Notes: generated from the sequence alone by a model not told the origin. 64,000 nt of DNA from Torreya grandis (GCA_037957365.1 JARHVA010000122.1:6477501-6541500), one strand, 5' to 3'. Counted from the stretch's first letter, positions 46,696-59,346 are shown. Translations and numbers: made by a program.

Positions 46696-49600
46696 CCTAT
46701 AAGCTAGTATGTGATCTCAAGTCTCAACTGTATGTGTGATTAATATGAGGAGTGAAATAAAAGGGGTAAGATAGATATAAAAATAGATCTATATATAGTG
46801 ATACAATGATAATTATGATTGTTAACTAATTATATAATAAATATAAGATATTATAGGGATGTGGGTTTAACAACCAAGTCACAATAATAACTTTGTTTGA
46901 ATTGAAGATAAGAAGTAATCATGAAAGTATAAAGAGAGAAAGAGAAATTCATGTGAAAAAATTTATAAGCCATAATTATGAAGATCCATATAAAAATAAT
47001 CCATAAGAGATCTTAAAGGAAAGATCTAGATAAATGAGACCCAATGGAAATAAAATTCAACATATGCAATATGTAAATAATAATAAATCAAGGCCAAATC
47101 ATGTAATAATGTGATAAATAATGTTATAGAACACCATGATGTTATCACAATTATTGATAAATAACACTACAAATAACATCCATAAAATCTGATACATCCT
47201 TATGTAGTTGAATTCTAACATTAATTAGAGTCTCATCAATCTTCGTAGAAAGTCATGAAAAGACTTCCTTTCATATCATCTCTACAAAAAAAATTAGGTT
47301 TGGTAGAAGAATGTTGATGATCATGAGGCACATCCTATGTGGGATACTGAATGTTAGGAATATAACAAGTATCCTATAAATCTATGAGGATATGTAGGTG
47401 AAAGGGAAGGAGAAGCCTTGGCCCATAGATGAAATAGAGAGGAAGGCTGAGTGAGTAAAGGCATAGGCCATGGAAGATTCAAAAGATGTTATTGAAGTAT
47501 TCAACATCTATTAGTATGGTGTGTATTTCATTAATGCCAAAGGAAATATACTTCCCCATATTTAGGGATATACTCTATAAGTAACGTAGGAGGTGGGATA
47601 ATTTTGTCTTTAGGCTATGTTATGATTGGATGGAATGTGTTAATGTATTACCTAAGCTATTGGTAATGAGTAGAAGAATGGTTATATGTAAAATTTAAAT
47701 AAAAAATGTTTTTATTATTAGATGGTAAAGGTCTACTAGTGGTAGAGTAAGAATCCTGTTGCTACTAATGTATACAAAAATCCTTAGTCCAGTAACTAAA
47801 TTTTTTATGTATATCAAAATAGGGATTATATACCCATTGTGCTTGTAAAGGTTCAAGCTTTAGGTAATGGTAGAAGACCATAAACAAAGAAGGAAGAAGC
47901 TAGAGTGGTATTTGGACTAGGCTCATCCATATGCATGGCTAACTATGCATCGAGTCAAAATAGAGTGGATAACATTTCAAGAGGAAGAAAAATATAAAGA
48001 TCATGGTATATAGAAAAATGGTATGGACCCATCATGGTGTGGTTCATAATCATACTCCTGAGATGTTAAGTAGTGAATACAGGTGTAGTAAGTGTGTGCT
48101 TCATCTCTAACCTATGGAAAATAAAGGAAAAACTAACATTAGGTACTATAAGATAAAGAATGATAGAAAAAGATCTAAGAGATTTTAATAAGGAAGAATG
48201 ATATCTAAGCACCTCTGAATTTTTAACATGAACAAATAAAATTAAAAATGGGTCATCTAGGGAATTTACGTCATCATAATTAGGTGTATATAAGTCAATA
48301 GTATATCCATTAACTATTTTATTAGATGAGGAAGCATGGTGAATATAATGTGTAGTTTTAGTTAGGTTAATTGGTAGTTCATCCAAAGGTTTTTGATGGG
48401 AGAGAGGTCAAAGAGGAGGTAGTCAAGTAATGATGTGAAGAGAGAGATTTAAAATTTTGATCTTTAAGCTTATATCATCTGGTTCATCATCATTTGAGTC
48501 TATGAGGTTAGGAGGTATGTTTCCTATTAATTCAAGATGGTCACTATAACCTTGAGTAGAGTTGATAGGATAATTAAATTGTTGTGATTCAATAAATGGA
48601 ATGTTAGGTAAAGGTTCAAGGGTAGTTATTTTGAAAACACCTCATTCTTAGAATTATTTAAAATTCTAAGTGTTTGTATCACCTTGAATCTTATAGATAA
48701 CACCACTATGGGGAAATTTAACACATTAGCATGTGGATTAGGCAACTATTCTCATGCGATGCATCCAAGGTTGATAGATTAATATATTATAGGAAAGTGT
48801 AAAATTAAATATCATAATTTTCATAAGAATAGTGATGAGAGGAACTGTGATGGGAAGGTAAACATAACCTATAGGATGCATGTATCTTTTATCATACCCT
48901 TGACATGTATTTTGTGTGGATTTAAGATTACATTTAATATATTCAAGTGTTTTAATAAAATCAAGGAATCTACACAAGTGCCTAATCCTTCATCAATTAA
49001 AGCACATTTAACTTGGATATCACCTATTTGAATGTAAATTAAGAGGGGGTATCATCCCTACAAACCAATATATCATTAGGAATCATATAAGAGATATGAA
49101 ATTTTAGTGAAAGGGAAGTGTCTACCATTTCATCAATGTAAAGAGACATCTCTTCACAGTGTTGATAATGTTATCTTCCAATATGGATAATGTAGCTTCT
49201 TGACCCATGGGTGGAGGATGAGGGATGTTCATTTAGAATATTAATTACATTATTCAATTATGATGGTGAGGGAAATTTTGCATAAACTCTAAGAAAGGAA
49301 TTTGGGATGAAACGTGGGAAAATTTTGCTATAGGATCCCATTCATAATAACCCATTAGAGCAATAGTGGATAAAGGTGCATAATGTTATAATAAATATAT
49401 TGAAGGAGATTTAGATGAGTAGTGAAATTTATGTTGATAAGGGATATTTAGTTTATATTTAGTTGAATTGGGTTGATATATCTTAGGTGATGTAGTTGTG
49501 TCGTTAAGTGTTTCTTGTGTTTGAATGGAACAAAGTTGGTGGGAAGTTTAAGGAATATCTACTTAAGGTATCATAGTTGAAGGAAGGGTAGAAATTGTAT

Positions 49601-49699
49601 AAATTATATGATAATTATGGTTTATTTTCATTATTGGAGGTTATTATTGTGTGTTCATTGGTTCCACATGCCTCATTTCTATGAGATGTGATGGGTAAG
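46696..49699. other. No certain gene; probable continuation of minus-strand gypsy
   Basis: AT-rich sequence downstream (minus strand) of the gag at 49700-51668. Frames such as 48066-48386 (minus) are open but I cannot assign a domain; protease and reverse transcriptase motifs were looked for and not seen. Confidence 0.3.
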
Positions 49700-51668
49700 T
49701 TAAGTGTCTTGAACAATGCAAAATGTCAGAGAATTACTATGTTTAGAGGCTGTGTATGGTTCAATATAAGAAACTAATCTCCTCATATTATTTATTTTGA
49801 CCACATTCTCATCAATGGTATTATGATAAATGGTGCTCTTGATGTTATTGGTGGTAGGGGTAGGTTTATTAGTGTTATCTTGATGGTTAGGAAGAGGATC
49901 TTTGTAGATAACTAGATGAGCATTAGCTTGATTTAAGGCCTCATTTTTAGTTTTGGTTTCATGATCCTTTAATGATATTTCATAATCTTGATAATGTTTA
50001 TGTATAAGTGACTCATGGCCAAATTTGGGTCCAAAGAGAAAGTCCATAGAAATATTTCTTGATTGGAAATAAGTTTCATGGGAATGACCCCAACTTGCAT
50101 GGAACCAACAAAATTTTTAAGGATCATACCAATGTTTCATAGGATGTGTAGGGTCAAGGTCTTGTATGGAGGTTCATGCAAGATGAATTTGAATTTTTTC
50201 TAAGGAAAGAGGTTCATGTGCATGTGTGTTATGTTTTTAAGGAAATAAGGAACTAGGATGAGAGTTGTTATTAGGTGAAAGTGAAGGAACATGCTCTATT
50301 GTAGTGTTTGGAGTGATGTCTTGGATGGTGTGTATGTAATCATAAGTATCCATAACACTATATTTTATTGAATGTTAATTTTTATATTTTAAAATCATGC
50401 GAGTTCCCATTGGAGGGTGGGAAGGTTCAAAATGATGTATAGTGAAGTATTGTCATTTAACTTGGTCAATAGCCTCTTCCAAAGATTTTGGGGAAAGAGT
50501 CCTAATATGGTATTGTAATTTATGATGAAGATCATTAGTGAATAAGTGGAAGATGTTCTCATCTACCATATTATGCTTGGATTTATTAGATAAGGGTTTC
50601 CATCATTTAATAAAAAATTACATAGTTTTGGGTTCTATTTGTTTATAGTTAATAAAATGGGCTAAATTATTTTCAGGAAGATCATTAGTTTGGAATTATT
50701 GAAAAAATACGTTAACCAAGTCCTCTAAACTAGTGATGGAGTGGGTTTTAAGTTGATTATACCAATTTAAAGCATCCCTAGATAGATTTTTTGGTAAGAG
50801 TTTGTTGTAATGAATGTATTAAATTTAACCCAATATTTATATAGGTTTCTAAAAGTTTATAAGTGCATGGTAGGATCCATGGATCCATTATAAGTGATAT
50901 TGGGAATTATACCTCCTATATCAATGATTATAATTTGAGGTATAAGAGGTTCATTTTGTAAACGTTTAATAGTTTTATTAATAAGTGGGGGTTGAGGTAT
51001 AAGGTTACCATGTGTATCCATAAAGGGAGGTGGGGGGTATTAAGATTTGGTGTTCCCCATTGAGTATGTTGATGTTGATTTTGGAAAAATAATAAGTGGT
51101 TTTGAATTTGCATCATTTGGTTTGCATTATTAGTTTGACAAGTAGCCATTTGGTTGAGAGTTTGTAATAGTATAAGTATCTTTAGAAGCACTAACATGTT
51201 ACGAGGTCTTAAGAAGTTGGGATGTACTAGTAGAATGAGATGCATTAGTGGTATGGGAAGTGGTAGTGGCATGGGAAGTAGTAGTAGCATGTGAAGTATT
51301 AGTTATATTATATCCATTATGAGTTAAATGGAATTGGTTATTAATGTGGATGTTTAGGGTAGGCTCAATAAAAGATACACTGGCCATGTTAGGAGAAGTA
51401 CTTGGCATAGATGTGAAAGAAGAGATGGAGGATGAAATCATAGTGTTAGAAGGATATATTATAGATGGTAAATGAATAGAGGAATAAATAATTGACTCGC
51501 CCTAAATCCTATGGAAAATCTAGGTGAAGGTGAATGGGGATCTATAAAAGGAGGTTCCATCATGATGTTATATATAACTGAAGGATCCTTAACTCTATGT
51601 TGATTAATTTCATTAATGAAAATAATCATTTCAAACATGTATTTAAGATCATTTTCATCTTCTACCAT
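49700..51668 (-). pseudogene. Ty3/gypsy gag (minus strand)
   Basis: Decayed capsid gene. Start region near 51668 (MVEDENDLKYMFEMI). A serine/threonine/histidine-rich stretch with SHATTT repeats follows (51441-51199). The capsid core (50960-50440) reads, across frames: NITYNGSMDPTMHL, LSRDALNWYNQLKTHSITSLEDLVNVFFQQFQTNDLPENNLAHFINYKQIEPKTM-FFIKWW, VDENIFHLFTNDLHHKLQYHIRTLSPKSLEEAIDQ. These are the standard gypsy gag steps (A-L-x-W-Y-x-x-L, F-x-x-x-F, L-x-x-x-x-Q, F-x-x-R/K-W). The C-terminal open part (50047-49700) is acidic and asparagine-rich with no zinc knuckle seen. Its upstream side is a degenerate repeat region that may be its LTR. Confidence 0.8.
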
Positions 51669-51904
51669 CTGTATATATAAGGGATTAAGTGATGAAAAAA
51701 TGGAGTAGTCCTGTAGTTGGTAGTTCTAGTGGTGACATGAATATTACTTTGATCTGGGTTAGTTACCAAAAATTTAGCTTAGTATATTTGTTAAGATTGA
51801 TAAAATTCATCATGTTAGTTTGATTTTTCTCTATGAAATTATCATATAAATGTTTCATGATGAAATGGGGAAGCTAAACACTAAAAATGAGGTCAAATTG
51901 ATTA
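51669..51904. other. Region upstream of minus-strand gag; possible primer site
   Basis: On the minus strand TTTTTGGTAACTAACCCAGATC (about 51750-51772) begins like the TTTTTGGTGACTC primer region of the gypsy at 36750, but diverges after nine bases. No LTR end could be fixed. Confidence 0.25.
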
Positions 51905-52170
51905 TTATACTAGGTTGAATGGGTCTACTATGTTCTGTGAGAAGGTAAACATGACATCTAGCAGGAAATAGAATCAAACAGGTCAGTTGTGTTCTATGGG
52001 AAGATAAATAAAATAACTCTATGGGAAACTAGGTAGATGGAGTTGACTGTGTTTTGTAGGAATACAAATAGAATAGCTTATAATAGATTGAGTCAACTAT
52101 GCTCTATAGGAATATAAGTAGAGCAACCTATAACAGATTAAGTTGACTATGTTATGTAGGTAGGAAAAAT
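51905..52170. repeat. Degenerate tandem repeat, about 55-60 bp
   Basis: Four or five units of the form GAGTCAACTATGYTCTATAGGAATATAARTAGAATARCYTATAAYAGATT, clear near 51918, 51975, 52038, 52093 and 52145. Similar GTTGAT/GATCGATCTAGT phrases continue to the right of the SIRE-like insertion (61430-62220). Confidence 0.65.
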
Positions 52171-52894
52171 TTAGAATGTTATAAATCTAGAAAACTAAGT
52201 AGTAATTTTATAGTAAAATAAGATAAACACACATGTGACTAGGTCGATTAAGTCAATCTAGTTATATCACACACCAAAAAACCTATACCAATGCTAATTA
52301 ATACAAGTTTTAAAATATAAAATACAATTGGAAAACATCATGAAAAAATACTAAAATATGAATGCTAATATAAAGAACAAATATTAATATATGTTTTTAA
52401 ACTATGTTTTAAAATGTGATAGGGCATTTACCTTCATAAAAGAATTAAAAGTGGTAATCTAAAACTTGTTTTAGGTATGTTATGGCTGAAAGGGATCTAT
52501 ATTGGTTATGGTACTAGATTGGTATTGGGGCCTACCCCCTCACTTCATAATCTTATAATGATAAGGGTGTTAGATGATTTGCCAATATATATCATTAACC
52601 ACTTATTTATACTCATCTATAAAATCAAGTTGACTCCCCCCTTGGTGATAAAATCCAAGTAGGTAGACCTAGGTAGAAGTTTTTGAATATTTATTTAATA
52701 TTTTATGATTTGGTAGTGTGTGAAAGAAAAAAAATAACTAATCTGGTAAATTAACCTTCCTATTTATACTATGTGCACTACTCTAAGAAAGCAAACAAAT
52801 AAATGAAAGGTGAATTAATTAATACCAATGTGAGTTAATTTTCTTTGCTTGAGAACGACACAATATTAGGTCAATTAGATTGATCTAATATGAA
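52171..52894. other. No gene seen
   Basis: AT-rich DNA with GTCGATTAAGTCAATCTAG-type phrases belonging to the same degenerate repeat family. It is interrupted on the right by the SIRE-like insertion. Confidence 0.35.
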
Positions 52895-52899
52895 AATAG
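52895..52899. repeat. Target-site duplication AATAG (left copy, SIRE-like 2)
   Basis: AATAG directly before the 5' LTR, repeated at 61413-61417. Confidence 0.88.
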
Positions 52900-54984
52900 T
52901 GTTGAGCATGGTCATTTATGTCTTAGGTTATCATTGATGTCAAAAAGAGCATATGGTTCTAGTGTATGAATGGTAAAGAAGTTGTGTTTGATAGCTTGGA
53001 GAGATATGTCACATTTTCAAGTCTATATAAATAAAGAAAAAGCTATGAGTCACCCATAGATGTTTTAGTGAAGTTCTAGTGTGTCACTTGATCATTTGGA
53101 AAAAGAAACATGCATCTGCTATCTTAAGAGAAGCCAGACCGTCACTGGACGTCATGAAAATATGAATGAACTAGCAAGTTTGTGAATTTATTATAGGTAA
53201 TCATAAAGTCAATTGAAGTCAAAGGATTTCATAGAGATATTTTATATAGTGCTAATAAGGTACCTTAAATATTTGGACTCTTGAAGTGTTTTCTAGCTCA
53301 AGTTATAAACCTTCAAAGTTGCTATTATAGGCTATGATGGGCTAGAGACCGTCAAATTTAACTATGTTAAAATCTAAGGTCATCTAGTCAGTAGATCTAA
53401 AAGTGAGTGTTCATCATCCAAATTATGATCCAATGGTGCATGTGAAGTCAAATTAACAAAGGTTCTTGAGATTAAATGTGCTAGTAAGATGTGTCTCTAT
53501 TTTGTGATTTGATAGAAGATCAATGGTTCATAGGTGTTCATATAGATAAAGATCGATGATGTGGTTCAAGTCAAAGAGTCAATTTTGCAAAAATAATATA
53601 GAGATACCAAGTGGCACAATCATAGGAGCTTGAATTTAATATCAATGGTGAGCATTGCAAGATAAAGACCAAACTACTTTTAAGGAGATCGATGGCGTGT
53701 ATTTATTCAAAGTTTCCAGGGAGTACGAGATGAGGTCAAAGTTTATGATGCTTAGCATTTACATAGTGATCATTAGAATTTGAATATTTAAATTAATTAA
53801 GGAAAACCAATCTAGTATTTTTGAACTATATCTTTTGATCCAAGATGAATTTCATGGTGGTGTAAAAATAAAAGTTATATAAGACTTCAAGTCACATTAG
53901 ATAATCTAGTTAGAAGGTTTGACTATCTATACATTCAAAGTTATTGAGCTCCAAAGTTGACTATATGTTCATTCATGGTGGTTATATGTAAAAAATTATG
54001 TTTAATTAGTTTATTTTTTATTAGAAGAGTGTTTTGGTAGGAGTGTTCATTTGAAGATGTCTTAGAGGTCATATGGAGTGGACCCATGTATTTGAAAGTG
54101 ATCATGTGTTCTTTTTTTGCTCGATGAAGTGATAAAAGTGGTAATAGGTATCCATTATACCTATAATGGATACTAAGGCCTAATTGAAAGAAATAACTAC
54201 TTAAGTATGACCCATGGATGCTACGGTCAACTTGTGAGGATGGTATTGATTTATGTGTTGAAATGTTGTATGTCTTAAGGGTTAAGGCAAGTATTACGGC
54301 CAACCTAGAAGTTGATATTTATAAAGACTCTATAAAGAGTGGAGACCAAGGTAATGGTTTATAAACTTGATGTGAAGGTGTTGAGAGAGTATAAGATAGA
54401 GATGAAGAAAAAATATAAGAGTGAGTGTGCTCAGTGGATGGACTAAAGTACAAAGTAGATTGAGGATGAAAGAAGAATCCTAGAGTTATCCAAAAGGAGT
54501 GTTTGGATGCATTGCTTGTATGAGAAAGTTTGACTATGTGTGAAGAGTGAAAGAGAGGTGTTATACATTGTTTCTCCTATCATAATGAATGTAATTAGTG
54601 ATCTAGAGTTGTTGATTTCATAAGGTTTTGTGTGGGTGCTCAATATCTAGAACAAGTGGGTGCTTGTTCATACTTAGGGGTGAGTGCTCCTTATAAAGTG
54701 GGTGCCTCACTAAAAGGTCTCATGTTTGTGATCATATTATAGGACAAGTGATACATGTGTTTGAAGGCTTGAGAGTGAGTTTTATTCCCCAAGAGGGTTT
54801 ACCATGTAAATATTGTGTTGTGTGTGTGATCTTGCATCATCTTTATTCTTCATTGTTATGAACATCTTGTATGCTTTATGAATGATTGTGGTCATTGATT
54901 AAAAAATTTAAAGGATTAATTTTGAAGTTTGAAAAATATTTCTTCACTAATTCACCCCCCCTCTCAGTGATTTTACCTCCAATA
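52900..54984 (+). repeat. 5' LTR of SIRE-like element 2
   Basis: Starts TGTTGAGCATGGTCATTTATG, ends ACCTCCAATA. Compared with the 3' LTR it has about 20 extra bases near its start. TATAAAG at 54331-54338. The terminal ATA replaces the usual ACA, as in the sister element. Confidence 0.92.
54331..54338 (+). promoter_or_regulatory. Putative TATA box, 5' LTR of SIRE-like 2
   Basis: TATAAAGA in a CTCTATAAAGAGTGGAGACC context that is conserved in all four LTRs of the family. Confidence 0.6.
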
Positions 54985-54986
54985 AT

Positions 54987-54998
54987 TGGTATTAGATC
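54987..54998 (+). promoter_or_regulatory. Primer binding site of SIRE-like 2
   Basis: TGGTATTAGATC, a mutated TGGTATCAGAGC (initiator tRNA-Met type), two bases after the 5' LTR. Confidence 0.8.
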
Positions 54999-55678
54999 CA
55001 GACCTTCATTGCAAGTTTAACGACTTGAAAGTGATCATAGGTACAATGAAAGAAAAAGAGGATGAGATTTTTATTCAAGGTGAACTAATATGTGCTTTAT
55101 CAGAACTCAAATGTTTAGGGGAAGAATATGAATGTCTAAAAGAAAACTTTGAAAGATTGAATAACATAATATGTTCAGGCCTAACTTCCTCTATATGTCA
55201 TGAGATGGTTGCAAGCATTGATAGTGTGAAGACACAAACAAGAACAATAGAAGCAATAGTAAAAAATTTTTAGGTTGTGGTTGATAATTTTTTTAATAAA
55301 ATAATGGATCAATTATAAGGTAAATTTATGACTTATATTGATTCTCTTTTATCTAAAGACAAGCATAAATCTAGCTCTACAAAAGAATATGTGGATGATA
55401 TGTCTTGGGGTATTTATGATCAAACAAAAAGAGTGATTAACATTAACATATATAGTTATGTTTTCAATGGACATTGTTATACTTGTAATTAATATGGTCA
55501 TAGATATAAGTACCATACTTACTCTCCAAGGATAAGAAATATGGTTCTCTACTATAAAAATAATCAACAAGAACATATATCCAAGTATTGAAAAAGGGAG
55601 TTTTAGGAAAAGGACTTTCAAGTTTTTGGCACCATCAAATGGTTCAAGAAAGACAAAACCAAGATTCAAAGAAAGGAG
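54999..55678 (+). pseudogene. copia gag, C-terminal coiled-coil and knuckle part
   Basis: From 54986 an open 95-codon frame reads through the primer site into a charged helical segment (KEKEDEIFIQGELICALSELKCLGEEYECLKENFERLNN). After stops, NGHCYTCN-stop-YGHRYKYHTYS (about 55465-55520) matches the NGHCYSCNQFGHWSKDC knuckle of the sister element, with the last Cys lost; a second knuckle is decayed to EHISKY. The ATG-proximal capsid domain is absent, so a deletion of roughly 1 kb or more removed it. Confidence 0.75.
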
Positions 55679-56131
55679 TTGGAATCAAAGGAAGAATCCA
55701 TGTTTGTACAAACTAATTTACATACTCAAGAGGATGAAAACAAGAAATGGTACATAGATAGTAGATGCTCAAGTCATATGATAGGAGATAAGAGTAAGTT
55801 TATTTCTCTCAAGAAACATAATTTAGGTTCAGTAAGGTTTGGTGACAATAATTATGATAACATATTTGGGAAAGGCTCTATAAGTTTGGATAATGGTCAT
55901 ATTAGAATTGAAAATGTTATATATGTAAAAGGTTTGAAACATAATCTTCTAAGTGTTAGCCAAATGTGTAAAGAAGGAAATGTTGTGAATGTTCATGACA
56001 AAGGGTGTGAAGTGAGAAGTTTAAAGTCTATAAAATTAGTTACAAACATTCATAAGGCAAATAATAACTTGTATTTGTTCCATGAATCCAACAAAAAAAA
56101 GTTCTTCATTAATCAATTAGAGGAAAGTTAG
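55679..56131 (+). pseudogene. copia protease and pre-integrase
   Basis: Open 150-codon frame. KKWYIDSRCSSHMIGDKSKFISLKKH is the protease core of this branch (normally W-Y-x-D-S-G-C-S-x-H-M-T-G), with the glycine of DSG changed to Arg and Asp kept. GSVRFGDNNYDNIFGKGSISLDNGHIRIENVIYVKGLKHNLLSVSQMCKEGNVV follows as expected. The frame stops (TAG) just before LWHRRFGH, the start of the integrase zinc module. Confidence 0.85.
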
Positions 56132-57014
56132 CTTTGGCATAGAAGATTTGGACATATTCAATTTGATAATTTAGTAAGGATTAGTTCAAAAGGATTGGTG
56201 AGGCATATGCCTAAAATCACTAAGATTCCTTATACACTTTTCAAGGCATGCCTTCATGCAAATCAAATCAAAAGAAGATACAAATCTAAGGAACATTCTA
56301 TTATAGTACCATTAGAGTTGATCCAAATAGACCTTTGTGTACCTATAAGAACTCAAGGCATTCAAAGTAATATCTACTTTATTTTATTAACTGATGACTT
56401 CACTAGAATGACTTCGATATTTTTTCTTAAATAGAAATCAGAAGCTTTTGGGAAATTTAAAGCATTTAAAACTCTTGTTGAAAATGAAAAAAGATCTAGA
56501 ATCAAGTGTGTAAGTTCAAATAGAGGAAGTGAATTTTTATCTTATGAGTTTGATGACTTTTGTGAGGAACAAGGAGTTAGAAGATAATACTTTGATACTA
56601 GGACACCCCAACAGAAAGGGGTAGTTGAGATGAAAAATAGAACTAGCCTGGAGATGACTAGAACCATGCTTCAAGGTTTCAAACTTTTAGATGGTTTTTG
56701 GGAAGTAGCTACAAATACTTTTGTTTATATCTTAAATAGATGCCAAGTCAGAGAAAATGGTGATAAGACTCCATATATAGAGAAATAGGGTAGCTAATGT
56801 TAAACACTTTAGAGTGTTTGGGAACAAGTTTTTTATCAAGAGGAATGAAGAAAATATTAGAAAATTTGACTCAAGATTTGATAAACGCATCTTCTTGGGT
56901 TATTCCTCCATAAGTTCTATTTATAGATGTTTCAATAAGAGACTCCAAAAATTTATTAAAATATCTAATGTGATATTTGAAGAGGTAAGTGACATCAAGA
57001 AGCCTAGCTTTTAG
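56132..57014 (+). pseudogene. copia integrase
   Basis: LWHRRFGHIQFDNLVRISSKGLVRHMP starts the zinc module; its Cys pair reads FKACLHANQ, so the first Cys is lost. Core: Asp in LIQIDLCVPI, the middle Asp replaced by Asn in SSNRGSEFLSYEF, and Glu in QQKGVVEMKNRT. Later parts LNRCQVRENGDKTPY and FRVFGNKFFIKRNEENIRKFDSRFDKRIFLGYS are the usual C-terminal region. Several stops and a frame change near 56790-56810. Confidence 0.85.
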
Positions 57015-57770
57015 ATAACTGACACTACTGTGGATGTTATTTCAAATAATGAAAGCATACTTGATCAATCAGATGATGAAGAGGAAGAAGTAAGACAAGA
57101 TACTAAAGCCCCTTCTAAGAGAATACATAAGGATAATCTAGTTTCCCAAGTTATTAGAAATATTAATGCTAGTTTACATATTAGGAGGAGAAGGTTGATC
57201 AATTAGAATCAACAAGACATAGCTTTGTTATCCAAGATTGAACCTAAAACTTTATTATAATCTAGAAAAAATGATAATTAGACATTTTCCATGAAGGAAG
57301 AATGTGATCAAGTAGTAAAAAAAGAAACATGGGATTTGGTTCCTAGGCTAAAAGACAAATGTTATAGGAACTAAGTGAGTTTTCATAAACAAGATGAATG
57401 ATAAAAGAGAGGTCACAAGAAATAAGGCTAGACTAGTGTGTAAAGGATATGCTCAAGTTGAAGGGATATATTTTGATAAGACATTTGATCATGTAGCAAG
57501 AATGAAAGTAATTAGAATATTTATGTCATATGCAAGCTTCAAAAGTTTTAATGTTTATCAAATGGATGTGAAATCTGCATTTTTGAATGGTAACTTAGAT
57601 GAAGAAGTTTATATTGAGCCACCTAAAGGTTTTTTAATGAAAAATAATCAAGATTGTGTTTACAAACTAAAAAAATATTTATATGGTCTTAAACAAGCTC
57701 TTAGATCTTGGTATGACAGATTAGACAAGTATTTATTGAGCCAAGGATTCAAAAGAGGGATATTCGATAG

Positions 57771-57819
<49 letters not shown>

Positions 57820-57940
57820 AATAGATGACACTCATTAATTACTAGTAGTTGTCTATGCTGATGACATAATATTTGGTTCTGACAATGACAACATAAGCAG
57901 AGAGTTTGTATATGTTATGAATATTGAGTTTTAAATATCA
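57015..57940 (+). pseudogene. copia reverse transcriptase with AT repeat
   Basis: After an acidic linker the RT reads NKARLVCKGYAQVEGIYFDKTFDHVARM, VYQMDVKSAFLNGNLDEEVYIEPPKGF (first catalytic Asp), KYLYGLKQALRSWYDRLDKYLLSQGF. At 57773-57816 an (AT)22 tract expands the coding frame into about 14 alternating Ile-Tyr residues; the domain resumes as ITIDDTH and then VVYADDIIFGSDN, so the YVDD box is YADD with both Asp kept. The earlier boundary at about 57015-57300 holds stops. Confidence 0.85.
57773..57816. repeat. (AT)22 microsatellite inside the RT frame
   Basis: 44 bp of pure AT dinucleotides within reverse transcriptase, read as (IY)n without a stop in the RT frame. Confidence 0.95.
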
Positions 57941-58808
57941 ATGCTGGGAAAACTTTATTTGTTCTTAGGATTGTAAATTAACCAAATTAATGAAGGGATA
58001 TTCATTTCATAGGCAAAATACATCAAAGATATACTAATAAAGTTTGACATGTTGGATTGTAAGCTAATGAGTACTCCAATGATCACTATATGCAAGTTAA
58101 GTAAATAAGATGACTCACCAAAATTTGATCAAAATTTATATATATCCATGATTGGAAGTCTCTTATAATCTACTACCTCTAGGCCTGATATCATGCAAGC
58201 AGTGGGCCTTGTAGGAAGGTTTCAAGCTGACCCAAAAGAATATCACTTGAAAGAGTCACAAGGATATTAAGATATCTCAAGAGCACACTAGAGATGGTTT
58301 ATGGTACCCCAGGAGTAAAGAATTTACTCTAGAGACATACACTGATGTAGATTGGGCAGGATGTGTAGATGATAAGAGGAGTACCAGTGGTGTTATCTTC
58401 TTCATGGGTGAATTATTAGTGGCTTGACTAAGCAAGAAGCAAACCTTTGTATCTATATCAACTATAGAAGCTAAGTATATAGCTACTACTTCCTAGTGTA
58501 CTTATGTAATGTGAATGAAACAAACCTTAGAAGATTATAAGGTAAGACAAAATGGACCTTATCTTATCTATTGTGACAAAACTAATGCAATTAGTATCTC
58601 TAATAATTATGTTATGCACTCAAAAACTAATCACATTACTATTAGATATCATTTATTAAGAGAAAAATTAAATAATCAAATTATTAAATTGGAATATGTG
58701 TCTACAAAAGAACAACTTGCAGACATTATGACTAAACCATTGATAAAGGCCACATTTGAGTATCTAAGACAAAGCTTGGGAGTCATCTCCTTGTCTATGA
58801 ATCATTAA
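57941..58808 (+). pseudogene. copia RT end and RNase H
   Basis: Remains of the RT connection (MIGSL-x-STTSRPDIMQAVGLVGRFQADPKEYH, about 58150-58245) and RNase H: TYTDVDWAGCVDDKRSTSGVIFF (58330-58400), SISTIEAKYIATTS (normally S-T-A-E-A-E-Y), YCDKTNAISISNNYVMHSKTNHITIRYHLLREKLNNQIIKLEYVSTKEQLADIMTKPL. The last 97 codons are open. Acid residues of the first motif are kept; the EAEY Glu is Lys. Confidence 0.85.
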
Positions 58809-59334
58809 AATGTCACTTGAGTAGAAGGAGAATGGGATGTCATATTGTTAATATCATGAAGAAAGTTTTAGAGTTTTATAACTGACAGGTTGTGTATGTC
58901 ATGGAGTTCACGGTGTTTTGAAGTGTTGCTAGTAGACCTAGTTCATTAAGAAGACTTATTGAAAATGATCTTTTCAAATAGAGCATGGAGTTAGGGGGAT
59001 ATAACTTAGAAAGTTTGAGAGGCTTAAAGAGATGTGTATAATATTAGGGGGATATTTCTAAGCTCTATAAGAAGTTTGTCAGGTCCAAGGATAAGATAAG
59101 TCCAAGTTTAGATTGATGCATGTCAAAGGGGGAGCAATTAATTCATATGATTTAAAGTATGTAAGTATCTTGAGCATCTTAATAGTATTTTAATGCATAC
59201 ATAATGTTGAGGAATGTTTATTGGCACATTTAGGAAGAGACCCTTTTTCATTAATGTCAAAGGGGGAGAAAGATCAAAATGAAGAAGTTCAAATGAATAA
59301 GAAGTCATTATGAGGGTGTTTTTCTATCAATGAC
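58809..59334 (+). other. 3' untranslated part of SIRE-like 2
   Basis: No coding frame. Contains two AAAGGGGGAG runs (59127 and 59262) before the functional tract, like the sister element. No envelope-like gene. Confidence 0.6.
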
Positions 59335-59346
59335 AAAGGGGGAGAT
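59335..59346 (+). promoter_or_regulatory. Polypurine tract of SIRE-like 2
   Basis: AAAGGGGGAGAT directly before the TGTTG of the 3' LTR. Confidence 0.85.

Noticed and set aside
50928..51290. Leucine- and proline-rich frame that looks like a signal or membrane peptide
   Set aside because: It is an out-of-frame reading of the gag leader, where the true frame shows SHATTT repeats.
54443..54643. Antisense frame in the SIRE-like LTR, with relatives at 60872-61075 and in the LTR near 25344
   Set aside because: Again only reflects homologous LTR sequence; frames are short, with different ends, and have no known motif.
58809..59334. Envelope-like gene between RNase H and 3' LTR, as reported for some SIRE-type elements
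   Set aside because: No open frame or membrane-protein pattern is present; the segment is noncoding with purine runs.
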